Part shown: positions 50,652 to 58,472 of the stretch, piece by piece
How positions within the stretch are numbered: the stretch's first letter is position 1
Layout of the letters: the number at the start of each line of letters is the position of its first letter
NCBI RefSeq assembly: GCF_003611035.1
Contig: NZ_CP030033.1
Coordinates: forward strand, 3,348,001 to 3,412,000
Origin: Cryobacterium soli
GTDB taxonomy: Bacteria > Actinomycetota > Actinomycetes > Actinomycetales > Microbacteriaceae
Direction of reading: 5' to 3'
Length of the DNA stretch: 64,000 nt
Notes under the pieces: model-generated
What the model was told of the DNA's origin: nothing
Seen by the model: only the letters and a program-made list of their open reading frames with translations
The model's database searches: none
Made by a program: the position numbers and the translations under genes

Positions 50652-53171
50652 TCAGAACCGCACGAACCGCTTGAGCGCCTCGTTCGCGAGCCCGTAGCCG
50701 AGCACCATGCCGAACAGGGCCAGCAGCAGGGCCGGCGGCACCGCCACGAACTGCGCCAGCGCGCCCAGCGGGGTGAAGGTGAGCGTCACCGTGGCGGCTG
50801 CCACGAGCAGGCTCACCCAGAAGAACACCCCGTCCGGGCGGCTGCGCCAGGCCGGCCGGCTGGTGCGCAGGGTCATCATCGCCACGAACTGGGTGAGGCC
50901 GGACTCGATGAACCAGCCCGTGCGGAAGGTGGCGGCATCGGTGTGGAACACCCAGCGCATCAGCGCGAAGGTGGCCAGGTCGAACACCGTGCTGAGCAGC
51001 CCGAACATGATCATGAACCGGGTCACCTGGCGCATGTCCCACACGCCGGCCACCTCGAGCCGTTCGTGGTCGACGTTGTCGCGTGACACCAGGGTATTGG
51101 GGATATCGGCCAGGAAGTTCAGCAGCAGGATCTGACCGGGCAACATCGGCAGGAACGGCAGCGTCGCCGCGGCGATGACCATGCTCAGGATGTTGCCGAA
51201 GTTGGCGCTGGACGCCACCCGCACGTACTTGAGCGTGTTGGAGAAGGTGTGCCGGCCGAGCCGCACCCCGGTTGCCACCACGGCGAGTTCCTTGGTGAGC
51301 AGCACCACAGCGGCGGCCTTCTTCGCCACGCTCGCGGCGGTGTCCACCGAGATGCCCACATCCGCGCCGTGCAGCGCAGTGGCGTCGTTGATGCCGTCGC
51401 CGAGGAACCCCACGGTTTCGCCGGCATCGCGAAGCGCCGCCACGATGACCTGCTTCTGGCTGGGCTCGACCTCGGCGAAAATGCTCGTGCGCGACACGAG
51501 CTCGTGCACCTGCGCCTGGCCCAGGCCCGCCAAGTCGGCACCCACGGCCACCCGTCCGGCGTCGATGCCCAGCTGCGGAGCGAGCGCCGCGGCCACATAC
51601 CGGTTGTCGCCGGTGAGGATCTTGGTGCGGATGCCCAGCGCCGCCAGTTCCGCCAGCGAGGCCCGGGCGTCCTCCTTGACCGGGTCGAGGAACGCGAGGA
51701 ATCCCACGAACACAAGGTCGTGTTCGTTGTCCACCTGCAGCGGCCGGTCCGAGTCGACCGGGGCCGTGGCCAGCCCGATCACCCGATACCCGTCCGCGCT
51801 CAACCGGCGAAAGCGGTCGGCGATCTCTGCCCGGATCGGATCGAGCGGGCGGATGCCGTCGGCCGTGTCCACGCGGGAACAGCAGGCCAGCACGCCGTCG
51901 AAGGCGCCCTTGGTGATCATGGTGCGTTGCCCGGCGACGTCGGCCACCACCGTGAGGCGTTTGCGGGCGAAGTCGTAAGGCACCTCGTCGAGCACCACCG
52001 CGCCGGGCGGCAGCGGCCGGCGGGCCAGCACAGCACGGTCGAGCGGGTTGGGGTACCCGGACTGCAGGCCGGCGTTGAGCGCCGCGAGGTCGAGTATTCG
52101 TTCGCTGGGCTGCCCGGCTGCGTCGAGCGCCCGGTCGACGCGCACGCTGCCGGCCGTGATGGTGCCGGTCTTGTCGGTGCAGAGCACGCTCATAGAGCCG
52201 AGGTCTTCGATCACGTCGAGGCGCTTGACGATCACGTCCTGCCGGGCCATCCGGCGGGCGCCGGCGGCCAGGCTCACCGACACCACCACGGGCAGCATCT
52301 GCGGGGTGATGCCCACCGCCAGAGCCAGGGCGAAGAGCAGCGAGTCGATCAGGGGCCGGCCGAGCACCAGGTTGATCAGGAGGATTGCCGCGACCATCAC
52401 CACCATGACGCGCAGCAACAGCATGCCGAACGCCCGGATGCCGGTTTCGAAGCTGGTGGGTTCAGCCCGCTTCTCCAGCGCCGTGGAGATGTGCCCGAAG
52501 GTGCTGTCGGCACCTACGAGCACCGCGATGGCCACGGCCTTGCCGCTGACCACGCTGGTGCCGTTGAAGAGGATATTGCTGCGTTGCGCCAGCGGGGTAT
52601 CGACGGGGAGCGGGCCGCCGACTAGTTTGGCAACCGGGAAGGACTCCCCGGTGAGCGAGGATTCGTCGACCTGGAGGTCGTCGGTGTCCACGAGGCGGCA
52701 GTCGGCGGGCACGATGTCGCCCGCACCGAGCACCACCCGGTCGCCCGGCCGCACCGCGTCGGTGGGCAGGTCCACCAGGGCATCGCCGTGTTGCACGCGC
52801 ACCGTGACCGCGACGCTGGCGAGCAGGCTCGCCACGGCGTCCGCGGCCCGGCCCTCCTGCCAGGCGCCGAGCGCGGCGCTGAGCACCACGATGAGCAGGA
52901 TCACCCCGCCGTCGACGTTGTCGCCGGTTGCGGTGGCGATCAGGGCCGCCACGAGCAGGATCATCGTGATCGGGCTGGACAACTGACGGAGCACGATGCC
53001 GGCCCACGACCGCAACCGGGAGTGTCCGCGGGTGCGGGCGAGCGGCGCGGCGGCCGCGTCCGGAGCCGGGAACAGGGCGGCGACCTCGTCGACCGAGAGC
53101 GCCCAGAAGCTGGCCGCCGCGGGGTCCGGCGGGGTGTGCCGGGGCGTGCGGATGGGGCGGGTTGTTGTCAC
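50652..53171 (-). CDS. mgtA: Magnesium-translocating P-type ATPase
   Basis: An 839-residue P-type ATPase of the MgtA type, importing Mg2+ with ATP hydrolysis. It has the phosphorylated aspartate in LCTDKTGTITAGS, the nucleotide-domain MITKGAFDGV, the hinge TGDNRYVAAALAPQLG and GDGINDATALHGADVGISVD. Around ten membrane segments fit the family, with characteristic LTGESFPVAK (actuator region, ESSLTGESFPV). The start is GTG 53171 with AGGAG 10 bases upstream. No riboswitch (M-box) is recognisable in the 230-bp 5' region, which instead holds a palindromic element. Other P-type pumps are less likely because the length and C-terminal helices fit MgtA. Confidence 0.92.
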   Translation of the reverse strand: MTTTRPIRTPRHTPPDPAAASFWALSVDEVAALFPAPDAAAAPLARTRGHSRLRSWAGIVLRQLSSPITMILLVAALIATATGDNVDGGVILLIVVLSAALGAWQEGRAADAVASLLASVAVTVRVQHGDALVDLPTDAVRPGDRVVLGAGDIVPADCRLVDTDDLQVDESSLTGESFPVAKLVGGPLPVDTPLAQRSNILFNGTSVVSGKAVAIAVLVGADSTFGHISTALEKRAEPTSFETGIRAFGMLLLRVMVVMVAAILLINLVLGRPLIDSLLFALALAVGITPQMLPVVVSVSLAAGARRMARQDVIVKRLDVIEDLGSMSVLCTDKTGTITAGSVRVDRALDAAGQPSERILDLAALNAGLQSGYPNPLDRAVLARRPLPPGAVVLDEVPYDFARKRLTVVADVAGQRTMITKGAFDGVLACCSRVDTADGIRPLDPIRAEIADRFRRLSADGYRVIGLATAPVDSDRPLQVDNEHDLVFVGFLAFLDPVKEDARASLAELAALGIRTKILTGDNRYVAAALAPQLGIDAGRVAVGADLAGLGQAQVHELVSRTSIFAEVEPSQKQVIVAALRDAGETVGFLGDGINDATALHGADVGISVDTAASVAKKAAAVVLLTKELAVVATGVRLGRHTFSNTLKYVRVASSANFGNILSMVIAAATLPFLPMLPGQILLLNFLADIPNTLVSRDNVDHERLEVAGVWDMRQVTRFMIMFGLLSTVFDLATFALMRWVFHTDAATFRTGWFIESGLTQFVAMMTLRTSRPAWRSRPDGVFFWVSLLVAAATVTLTFTPLGALAQFVAVPPALLLALFGMVLGYGLANEALKRFVRF

Positions 53172-53245
53172 TCGAGGCTCCTGACGGATGCGGACATGCT
53201 CAGCGTACGCTCGCGCCGACCCGGCCCCGGCCGCCCTGGCGGCTT

Positions 53246-53307
53246 CTGTTCCCCTTGCGGACTTTTGCGCCCGGTGTGCCGGGTGCAAAAGTCCGATCCG
53301 GCACCAG
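53246..53307. repeat. 62-bp palindromic element, core TTGCGCCCGG
   Basis: GGACTTTTGCGCCCGG and CCGGGTGCAAAAGTCC pair with one mismatch around a 4-base centre; outer flanks CTGTTCCCC and CGGCACCAG partly pair. Same length and core as 50544. It lies between mgtA and the next minus-strand gene. Confidence 0.85.
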
Positions 53308-53402
53308 TTGCTTGTGTCGGGGCCGGTGAGCGGATGCGCGCACCCAATCGAGCGGGCTCGGCCGGCGTGCGTGCGCCCGCGAGCATCCGCGTCCGCGCTG
53401 GT

Positions 53403-54512
53403 TCACTCCGGTGGGTGCCCGGGGCTGTCCCTCCGGCGCGAGCTGCCCCGCCGCAGGGACAGCCAGGCGGCCAAGCCCAGAGGCAGCGGCAGCCAGTACT
53501 CGAGCAGCCGCCAGCCCAACACCCCCAGCAGCGCGGCCCCGCGCGGGGCACCGAACGCGATGAGGGCCGGCACCATCACGGCCTCGACGATGCCCAGGCC
53601 TCCCGGAGTGAGCGGCAGCATCGCGACGATCGTGCCCAGCCCGTAGACCGTGAGCAGGGGGCCGAATGCCAGCGGATACCCGAACGCGGCCAGCAGCACC
53701 CACAGGGCGGCCGCATCCAGCAGCCAGTTCGCGGCCGACAGCACCACCACCACGAGCAGCCGGCGCGGATGCGTGGCCAGTAGTCGGATCTGACCGCCCA
53801 GCGTGCGCACGAACGACTCCGCTCCGGCCTCGGTCACCAGCGGCAGCCGGCGCGCCACGGCACGGGCCGCCGTGACCGATCGGGCCGGGTGCCGGGTGAG
53901 CAGCCACACCGCGAGAGCCGCGGCGGCCAGCAGGGCCAGCACCGCAATGCCGGCGACGCGGTAGTAGAGGTTGTCCGAGAACGTGCGCAACGACAGGGCC
54001 ACGCCCAGGGCGAAGAGGGCGCCGAGAGCCAGGTTCGACCCGGTGAGCTGGATGGTCGCGGCCGTCAGCGCGTTCTCCGGCCGCACGCCCGCTTGCCGCA
54101 GAAACCGGTACCGGGCGGCCGCGGCCGTGGCGCCGCCGCCGGGCACCGCATTCCGGATACCCAGGTCGGTGAGGTCGATGCGCAGCAGCGTGCGGAAACG
54201 CGGCGTGGGCGGCCCGATCATCTCCGCCGACAGGGCGCTGTAACACAGCAGCGACGCCAGCTCGAGGGTGAGCGCGGCCAGCACGAGCGACGGCGAGATC
54301 GACCCGAACGACTCCAGCGCCCGCACGCCGCTGGCGTACTGCGGCACGAGCACCACCCCCACGATCACGAGCAGCAACAGCACCGACGCGGCGATGACCA
54401 GCGGATGCCGGCGCCGAGCCGTGGCCGCCGGGTGGGGCGGCTCGGTGCCGGTGCCGGGCAGACCGGGCTCGGGCGCACCGGGTTCGGGCACCAGGTCCGC
54501 GTCGTCGGTCAT
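53403..54512 (-). CDS. Flippase-like (LPG synthase TM-domain family) membrane protein
   Basis: A 369-residue membrane protein with about eight hydrophobic segments, like the membrane part of lysylphosphatidylglycerol synthases (UPF0104 group), but with no C-terminal aminoacyl-transferase domain. Marks are ALTLELASLLCYSAL, RTLLRIDLTDLGIRNAVPGGGATAAAARYRFL and LTVYGLGTIVAMLPLTPGGLGIVEA, where the LPLTPGGLGIVE stretch is typical of the family. Such proteins probably flip lipid-linked molecules. GGGAG lies upstream of the ATG at 54512. The 130 bp before it contain no other feature. Confidence 0.82.
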   Translation of the reverse strand: MTDDADLVPEPGAPEPGLPGTGTEPPHPAATARRRHPLVIAASVLLLLVIVGVVLVPQYASGVRALESFGSISPSLVLAALTLELASLLCYSALSAEMIGPPTPRFRTLLRIDLTDLGIRNAVPGGGATAAAARYRFLRQAGVRPENALTAATIQLTGSNLALGALFALGVALSLRTFSDNLYYRVAGIAVLALLAAAALAVWLLTRHPARSVTAARAVARRLPLVTEAGAESFVRTLGGQIRLLATHPRRLLVVVVLSAANWLLDAAALWVLLAAFGYPLAFGPLLTVYGLGTIVAMLPLTPGGLGIVEAVMVPALIAFGAPRGAALLGVLGWRLLEYWLPLPLGLAAWLSLRRGSSRRRDSPGHPPE

Positions 54513-54641
54513 GGCCCACTCCCACGCACACGTCGGTGGTCGGGATGCGGCTCGCACGCGTGTGCTCACGTCACAGTCTCCACCCGCGCGCGCCCCTCCG
54601 CATCCGCCGTACGGGGACCAGTCGCGCCGAGAACGAGCGGC

Positions 54642-55133
54642 TCAGCGCGCGGCGGCGGCCGCCTTGCGGCGGGCTGCGGGGGTGATCTCCCGCCGCACCC
54701 AGGTGATCACATGCGCGGCGGTGAAGCCGCGTCCGCAGAGGCCGCAGGCCAGCGGCCGGGTGGGCTTGCGGTAGCGGTAGTGCGTGTGGCCGGCCGAGCA
54801 GGTGCCCACCCAGGGGGCGAGGTCGTCGGCGATCTCCCCGTCGTGGGTGCGCTTGCCGTCATAGCCGAGACCGGCGGCCACGCTGCGCCAGGCCGGACCG
54901 TGGCCGGCGCGGGCACCGGCCAGGGCGTGCGCCACCTCGTGCAACAGGATCTGGTGGATCTCGTCGTCGCCGTACCGGGCGGCGAGGTAGCGCGACACCG
55001 TGATGCGCTTGAGGGTGAAGTTGCACAGCCCCGCCCGCTTCTTGGCGTTGTCGAAATCGAACGTCCAACTGGGGTCGAGGTGCAGGGCGATCAGCGCGTC
55101 GGCCCAACGGCGCACGCGCACGAGGTCGGCCAT
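54642..55133 (-). CDS. SprT-like zinc metalloprotein
   Basis: A 163-residue SprT-like protein. The zinc-binding helix has ILLHEVAHALAGARAGHGPAW with the HExxH motif, and a zinc-ribbon-like C-terminus has CSAGHTHYRYRK and ACGLCGRGFT with paired cysteines. Relatives (SprT/Spartan) are proteases acting on DNA-protein crosslinks; function in bacteria is not established. The start ATG overlaps the stop of the upstream dehydrogenase gene by one base (TGATG), so the two are coupled. An earlier in-frame start would only add shadow sequence. Confidence 0.85.
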   Translation of the reverse strand: MADLVRVRRWADALIALHLDPSWTFDFDNAKKRAGLCNFTLKRITVSRYLAARYGDDEIHQILLHEVAHALAGARAGHGPAWRSVAAGLGYDGKRTHDGEIADDLAPWVGTCSAGHTHYRYRKPTRPLACGLCGRGFTAAHVITWVRREITPAARRKAAAAAR

Positions 55134-56275
55134 CAGGGCGCCACCTGCACCTGGTAGAGGCGGTCGTCGCCGGGGGAGGGGGAGCCGCGGCCATCGGTAT
55201 TGTTCGTCACGAACCACAGTGTGCTGCCGGGACCCGACACCACGTCGCGCAGCCGGCCGAAGCTGTTCACAAACCAGTCGTCCACGGTGCCTGTGGAGGA
55301 GTCGACCCGCCACATCCGCTCACCGCCCAGCGCGGCCAGGAACAGGGTGTCGCCGACGCTCGCGAGCCCGCTCGGGCTGGCCTCGTCGGTGGACCACTGC
55401 TGCACCGGGTCGGTGAATCCGGGTGTCTGGCCGATGCCCTCTACCTCTGGCCAGCCGTAGTTGGCGCCCGCGGTGATGAGGTTGAGTTCGTCCCAGGTGT
55501 TCTGGCCGAACTCGCTGGCCCAGAGCTGCCCGGCGGAATCCCAGGCCAGACCCTGCGGGTTCCGGTGCCCGAAGGAGTACACCAGGGTGCCGAACGGGTT
55601 GTCCGCCGGCACCTCGCCGGTGGGCGTCATCCGTAGGATCTTGCCGCCCAGCGAGTCGAGGTTCTGCGCGTTGCCGGTGTTGCCCGCGTCGCCTGCGGTG
55701 GCGTAGAGCATGCCGTCGGGTCCGAACTCGAGCCGGCCGCCGTTGTGGTTGCCGGCCGCGGGAATACCGGTCAGCACGCTCTCCGGCTCGCCCAGTCCGA
55801 GACTGCCCGCGGCGCCGGTGACCGGCATCCGCACGATGCGGTTGTCGGATGCGGCGGTGAAATACGCGTAGACCCAGCCGGTGTCGTCGTCCCCCGGCAG
55901 GTACGCCAGCCCGAGCAGCCCGCCCTCGCCGTTCGGCACCACCCCGGCAACGGTCGCGGCGTCACGCAGACTACCGTCGGGCAGCAGTTCCCGCACGAGT
56001 GCGGTGTCGCGTTCGCTGATCAGCGTGGCCCCGCTCGGCAGGCGCAGGATCGACCACGGGACGTCGAGGCCCTCGGCGATCACCACGGGGTCGCCGACCG
56101 GATGCACCGGCGCGGGCGCCGAAGCCGTGGCCGGGGCCGTGCTCGTCACCTCGGGAGTCGGCTGCGCCGGGGTGCTCGAGCTGACGCTGAGACGCGGGGC
56201 GCTCGCCGCGCAGGCGCAGAGCAGCGCGACCGTACTCGCGGCCACCAGGCCGCCCCAAACTCGTCTGTGATGCAT
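55133..56275 (-). CDS. PQQ-dependent sugar dehydrogenase-like lipoprotein
   Basis: A 380-residue exported protein of the glucose/sorbosone dehydrogenase family. The signal ends LLCAC, giving a possible lipobox cysteine near residue 22, followed by a Ser/Thr/Pro-rich linker. The six-bladed propeller has VPWSILRLPSGATLISERD, NGEGGLLGLAYLPG, NHNGGRLEFGPDGMLYATAGDAGN, SFGHRNPQGLAWDSAG and WASEFGQNTWDEL, with GHRNPQG and the NGEGGLLGLA loop typical of PQQ sites. Whether PQQ is made here is unknown. It starts ATG 56275 and overlaps the SprT-like gene. Confidence 0.88.
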   Translation of the reverse strand: MHHRRVWGGLVAASTVALLCACAASAPRLSVSSSTPAQPTPEVTSTAPATASAPAPVHPVGDPVVIAEGLDVPWSILRLPSGATLISERDTALVRELLPDGSLRDAATVAGVVPNGEGGLLGLAYLPGDDDTGWVYAYFTAASDNRIVRMPVTGAAGSLGLGEPESVLTGIPAAGNHNGGRLEFGPDGMLYATAGDAGNTGNAQNLDSLGGKILRMTPTGEVPADNPFGTLVYSFGHRNPQGLAWDSAGQLWASEFGQNTWDELNLITAGANYGWPEVEGIGQTPGFTDPVQQWSTDEASPSGLASVGDTLFLAALGGERMWRVDSSTGTVDDWFVNSFGRLRDVVSGPGSTLWFVTNNTDGRGSPSPGDDRLYQVQVAP

Positions 56276-56341
56276 CACCTGAAGAATGCCATGAAAGGCA
56301 GGGAAACCACCAAAATCAGGGCGACCTCGGATGCAGAACCT

Positions 56342-56411
56342 TTCGCTGCACCTCGTGTGGCCGGCTGCGCCCCCTATAGCGGGCGCGGTGGCGCACAGGG
56401 GGTGCAGCGAA
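56342..56411. repeat. 70-bp hairpin with 11-bp arms TTCGCTGCACC
   Basis: TTCGCTGCACC (56342-56352) pairs perfectly with GGTGCAGCGAA (56401-56411), and GCGCCC/GGGCGC nest inside. It lies between the dehydrogenase start and the end of the TPR gene; perhaps a terminator for the latter. Confidence 0.65.
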
Positions 56412-56488
56412 TGTGCGGGCGACGCCATCCGGCGCATCCGGGCAGCAGTGCAGCGAGTGCCGCGCGAGGCCCGGCGCGAAGCCGCGAC

Positions 56489-57139
56489 TCAGCGGTCGGT
56501 GCGGCGTTCGCCGATGAAGGACTCCACCACGGCGACCGCGATCAGCGCGCTCTCCAGCTCGTCGGGGGATGCCCCGGCCTTCTCGCGCAGGAACACCGCG
56601 GCTGTGAAATCGGTGAGGGCACCCTCGAGCTCGTCCTGCTCGAACTGCACCTTGCCCCGGGTCTCCCGGGCGAAGGCTGCCGTGAGATTCCACTCGTGCG
56701 TCTCCGACTCGAGCACGCACTGCGTCAGCTCGGCGGCGGCCTCCTCGAGCTTGCCCTGAAACTGCATCACCTGGGCGCGGCGGATGCGGCAGAGAACGAA
56801 GTCCTGCCGGTCGCCGGTGAACCGCGCCTGGCGTAGCGCTTGATTGGCGATCTCGAACGCCTCGTCCAGGCGGTCGAGCAGGCGCAGCAGCGTGACCTTC
56901 TCGTTGAGGGCAGACAAGCTGCGGAGTTTGCCAAGGTCGTCGAGTCGTTCGGCGGCGGCGGGGAGATCGACTTTTTCCCGGAGGGTGACGGCGTCGTAGC
57001 CAGTGATGATGGTCAGGATGATGTCCTTGACTGGGCGGCCGAGGGGTGCCGCGGGTGAGATCGGGTTCCTCTCAAGGGTAACCCGACCCGGCCGCGCCGG
57101 CCCCCGCGGGCGGGGCGTGCCGCGGCGCTCCATCCGCAT
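56489..57139 (-). CDS. TPR-like helical protein of unknown role
   Basis: A helical protein of up to 216 residues with tetratricopeptide-like repeats: LGKLRSLSALNEKVTLLRLL, DEAFEIANQALRQARFTGD, RRAQVMQFQGKLEEAAAELTQ and ARETRGKVQFEQDELEGALTDF. It may be an adaptor protein. The N-terminus is doubtful: the only ATG choices (57139 and 57133) add an Arg/Pro-rich leader of about 35 residues with no homology-like features before VKDIILTIITGYDAVTL. A rarer start nearer that point cannot be excluded. GGGGG lies 6 bases before 57139. A palindromic element occupies the region just upstream. Confidence 0.6.
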   Translation of the reverse strand: MRMERRGTPRPRGPARPGRVTLERNPISPAAPLGRPVKDIILTIITGYDAVTLREKVDLPAAAERLDDLGKLRSLSALNEKVTLLRLLDRLDEAFEIANQALRQARFTGDRQDFVLCRIRRAQVMQFQGKLEEAAAELTQCVLESETHEWNLTAAFARETRGKVQFEQDELEGALTDFTAAVFLREKAGASPDELESALIAVAVVESFIGERRTDR

Positions 57140-57151
57140 TCACGCCCCCAG

Positions 57152-57253
57152 CAGTTGCCCGTGAGGACTTCTGCGCCCGGAGTGCTGTGTAACTGTTGCC
57201 CGCGCGGACTTCTGCGCCCGGCGCGCGGGAACCATTTGTCCGAACGGGGAACA
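57152..57253. repeat. One palindromic element plus a half copy, core GGACTTCTGCGCCCGG
   Basis: GGACTTCTGCGCCCGG occurs twice in direct orientation (ending 57180 and 57221), each preceded by a TTGCCCG arm. From 57193 to 57253 a full-length element like those at 50544 and 53246 can be traced with a right arm TTTGTCCGAACGGGGAACA, while 57152-57180 is only a left half. Confidence 0.75.
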
Positions 57254-57303
57254 CTCGCCGATGCGCGGGCCGGGAAGCGCCGGTCCGCGACGGAACAATC
57301 GCG

Positions 57304-58173
57304 CTAGTTGCCGATCTGGAAGACCGTGCGGCCGGGCAGCGGGGACGGCGTGGCCGTCGCATCCGTTGACACCGACGCGGTCGCCATGAATTGAGTGAGC
57401 TCGGCGCCCTCGACCACCTTGGCCGGATGCGGGCCGCCGGCCAGCAGGCGGGGCACCCAGTGCAGGTCGAGCGGGGTGTGTGCGGCCACGAAGACGATGT
57501 TGCCGAACCGGCGCCCCTTGAGCACCTGCGTCTCGGCCAGGCCGATGACGTGCCCGAACACCGCCGACAGGGTCGCGGCCTGGCCGCGGGCGAAGGCGAG
57601 TCCGGGGCCATCGGCCACGTTCACGGCCAGCACGCCGCGCGGCGAGAGCAGCGGAGCGGCCAGTTCGTAGAATTCCCGGCTGGTCACGTGCGCGGGGGTG
57701 CGGGCGCCCGAGAAGATGTCGACCACCACGAGGTCGACGGATCCGTGCAGCCCGGCGGGCAGCTTGCCGAGCACCTCGCGGGCGTCGCCGTGCCGCACGC
57801 GCAGGTTGGCGCGCTTGTCCCAGGGAAGTTCGGCGCGTACGAAGTCGATGAGGTCGCTCTCGATCTCCACCACCTGCTGCCGGGACCCCGGCCGGGTCGC
57901 CTCTACGTAGCGGGGGAGGGTGAGGGCGCCGGCGCCCAGGTGCACGGCCGTGATGGCCTCGCCCGGGTCGCCGATCAGGTCGATGACATGCCCGATGCGC
58001 TGGATGTACTCGAAGAACAGCTCATCGGGGTTGTCGATGTTGACGTGCGACTGTGGCGTGCCGTCCACCACGAGCTGGTAGCTGCCCGGCGTGAAGCGAT
58101 CGGGCTCGATCACGGCCTGGTGCCCGCTCAGTTTCAGCGTGATCGTCGGATGCTCGTGCTCGCCCCTGCTCAT
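57304..58173 (-). CDS. Spermidine synthase-like (fused methyltransferase-fold) protein
   Basis: A 289-residue protein with the Rossmann fold of spermidine synthases. The N-terminal beta domain has SYQLVVDGTPQSHVNIDNPDELFFEY, and the nucleotide part has AVHLGAGALTLPRYVE, VEIESDLIDFVR, VRHGDAREVLGKLP and DLVVVDIFSGARTPAHVTSREFYELA, a common pattern in spermidine synthase-like proteins of actinobacteria. The catalytic aspartate region DVFSG appears as DIFSG. True polyamine synthesis is unproven. Start ATG 58173 follows CAGACT by 6 bases. Confidence 0.82.
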   Translation of the reverse strand: MSRGEHEHPTITLKLSGHQAVIEPDRFTPGSYQLVVDGTPQSHVNIDNPDELFFEYIQRIGHVIDLIGDPGEAITAVHLGAGALTLPRYVEATRPGSRQQVVEIESDLIDFVRAELPWDKRANLRVRHGDAREVLGKLPAGLHGSVDLVVVDIFSGARTPAHVTSREFYELAAPLLSPRGVLAVNVADGPGLAFARGQAATLSAVFGHVIGLAETQVLKGRRFGNIVFVAAHTPLDLHWVPRLLAGGPHPAKVVEGAELTQFMATASVSTDATATPSPLPGRTVFQIGN

Positions 58174-58228
58174 TCCCCCAGTCTGACAGCCCCACCAGCC
58201 ACCCTTAAACCGGGTTATACCTGAGAAT

Positions 58229-58306
58229 TTGACGAAGGTCAACATTCGAGTAGACATGGCGAGTCAGAGCGCATATAGTTGACCTTTGCGCTCCCAGATT
58301 TAACTC
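58229..58306 (+). promoter_or_regulatory. rpoB promoter region
   Basis: Two promoter-like pairs lie in the 299-bp gap before rpoB: TTGACG (58229) with TAGACA (58251) at 16 bases, and TTGACC (58279) with TAACTC (58301) at 16 bases. The second is the better candidate. TTGACGAAGGTCAA at 58229 is also a short inverted repeat. The rest of the gap (58307-58457) is a leader with no gene. Confidence 0.55.
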
Positions 58307-58472
58307 TGCCTTCATATTGCGGTCGGCTTTGCGTGCTCAAGCCACCTTGCAGCACATTACTGCGCCGGATGTCCTCATATCGCGGATAGACATCCCAGCT
58401 GCAGGATCTGTGGAGTCCATACCAAATTACTAACAGTGATTAGACCTGACGGGGTCCACGGAGGTTACTTCC

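Noticed and set aside
53172..53402. M-box (Mg2+) riboswitch ahead of mgtA
   Set aside because: I could not find the expected paired elements; the region is mainly a 62-bp palindromic repeat.
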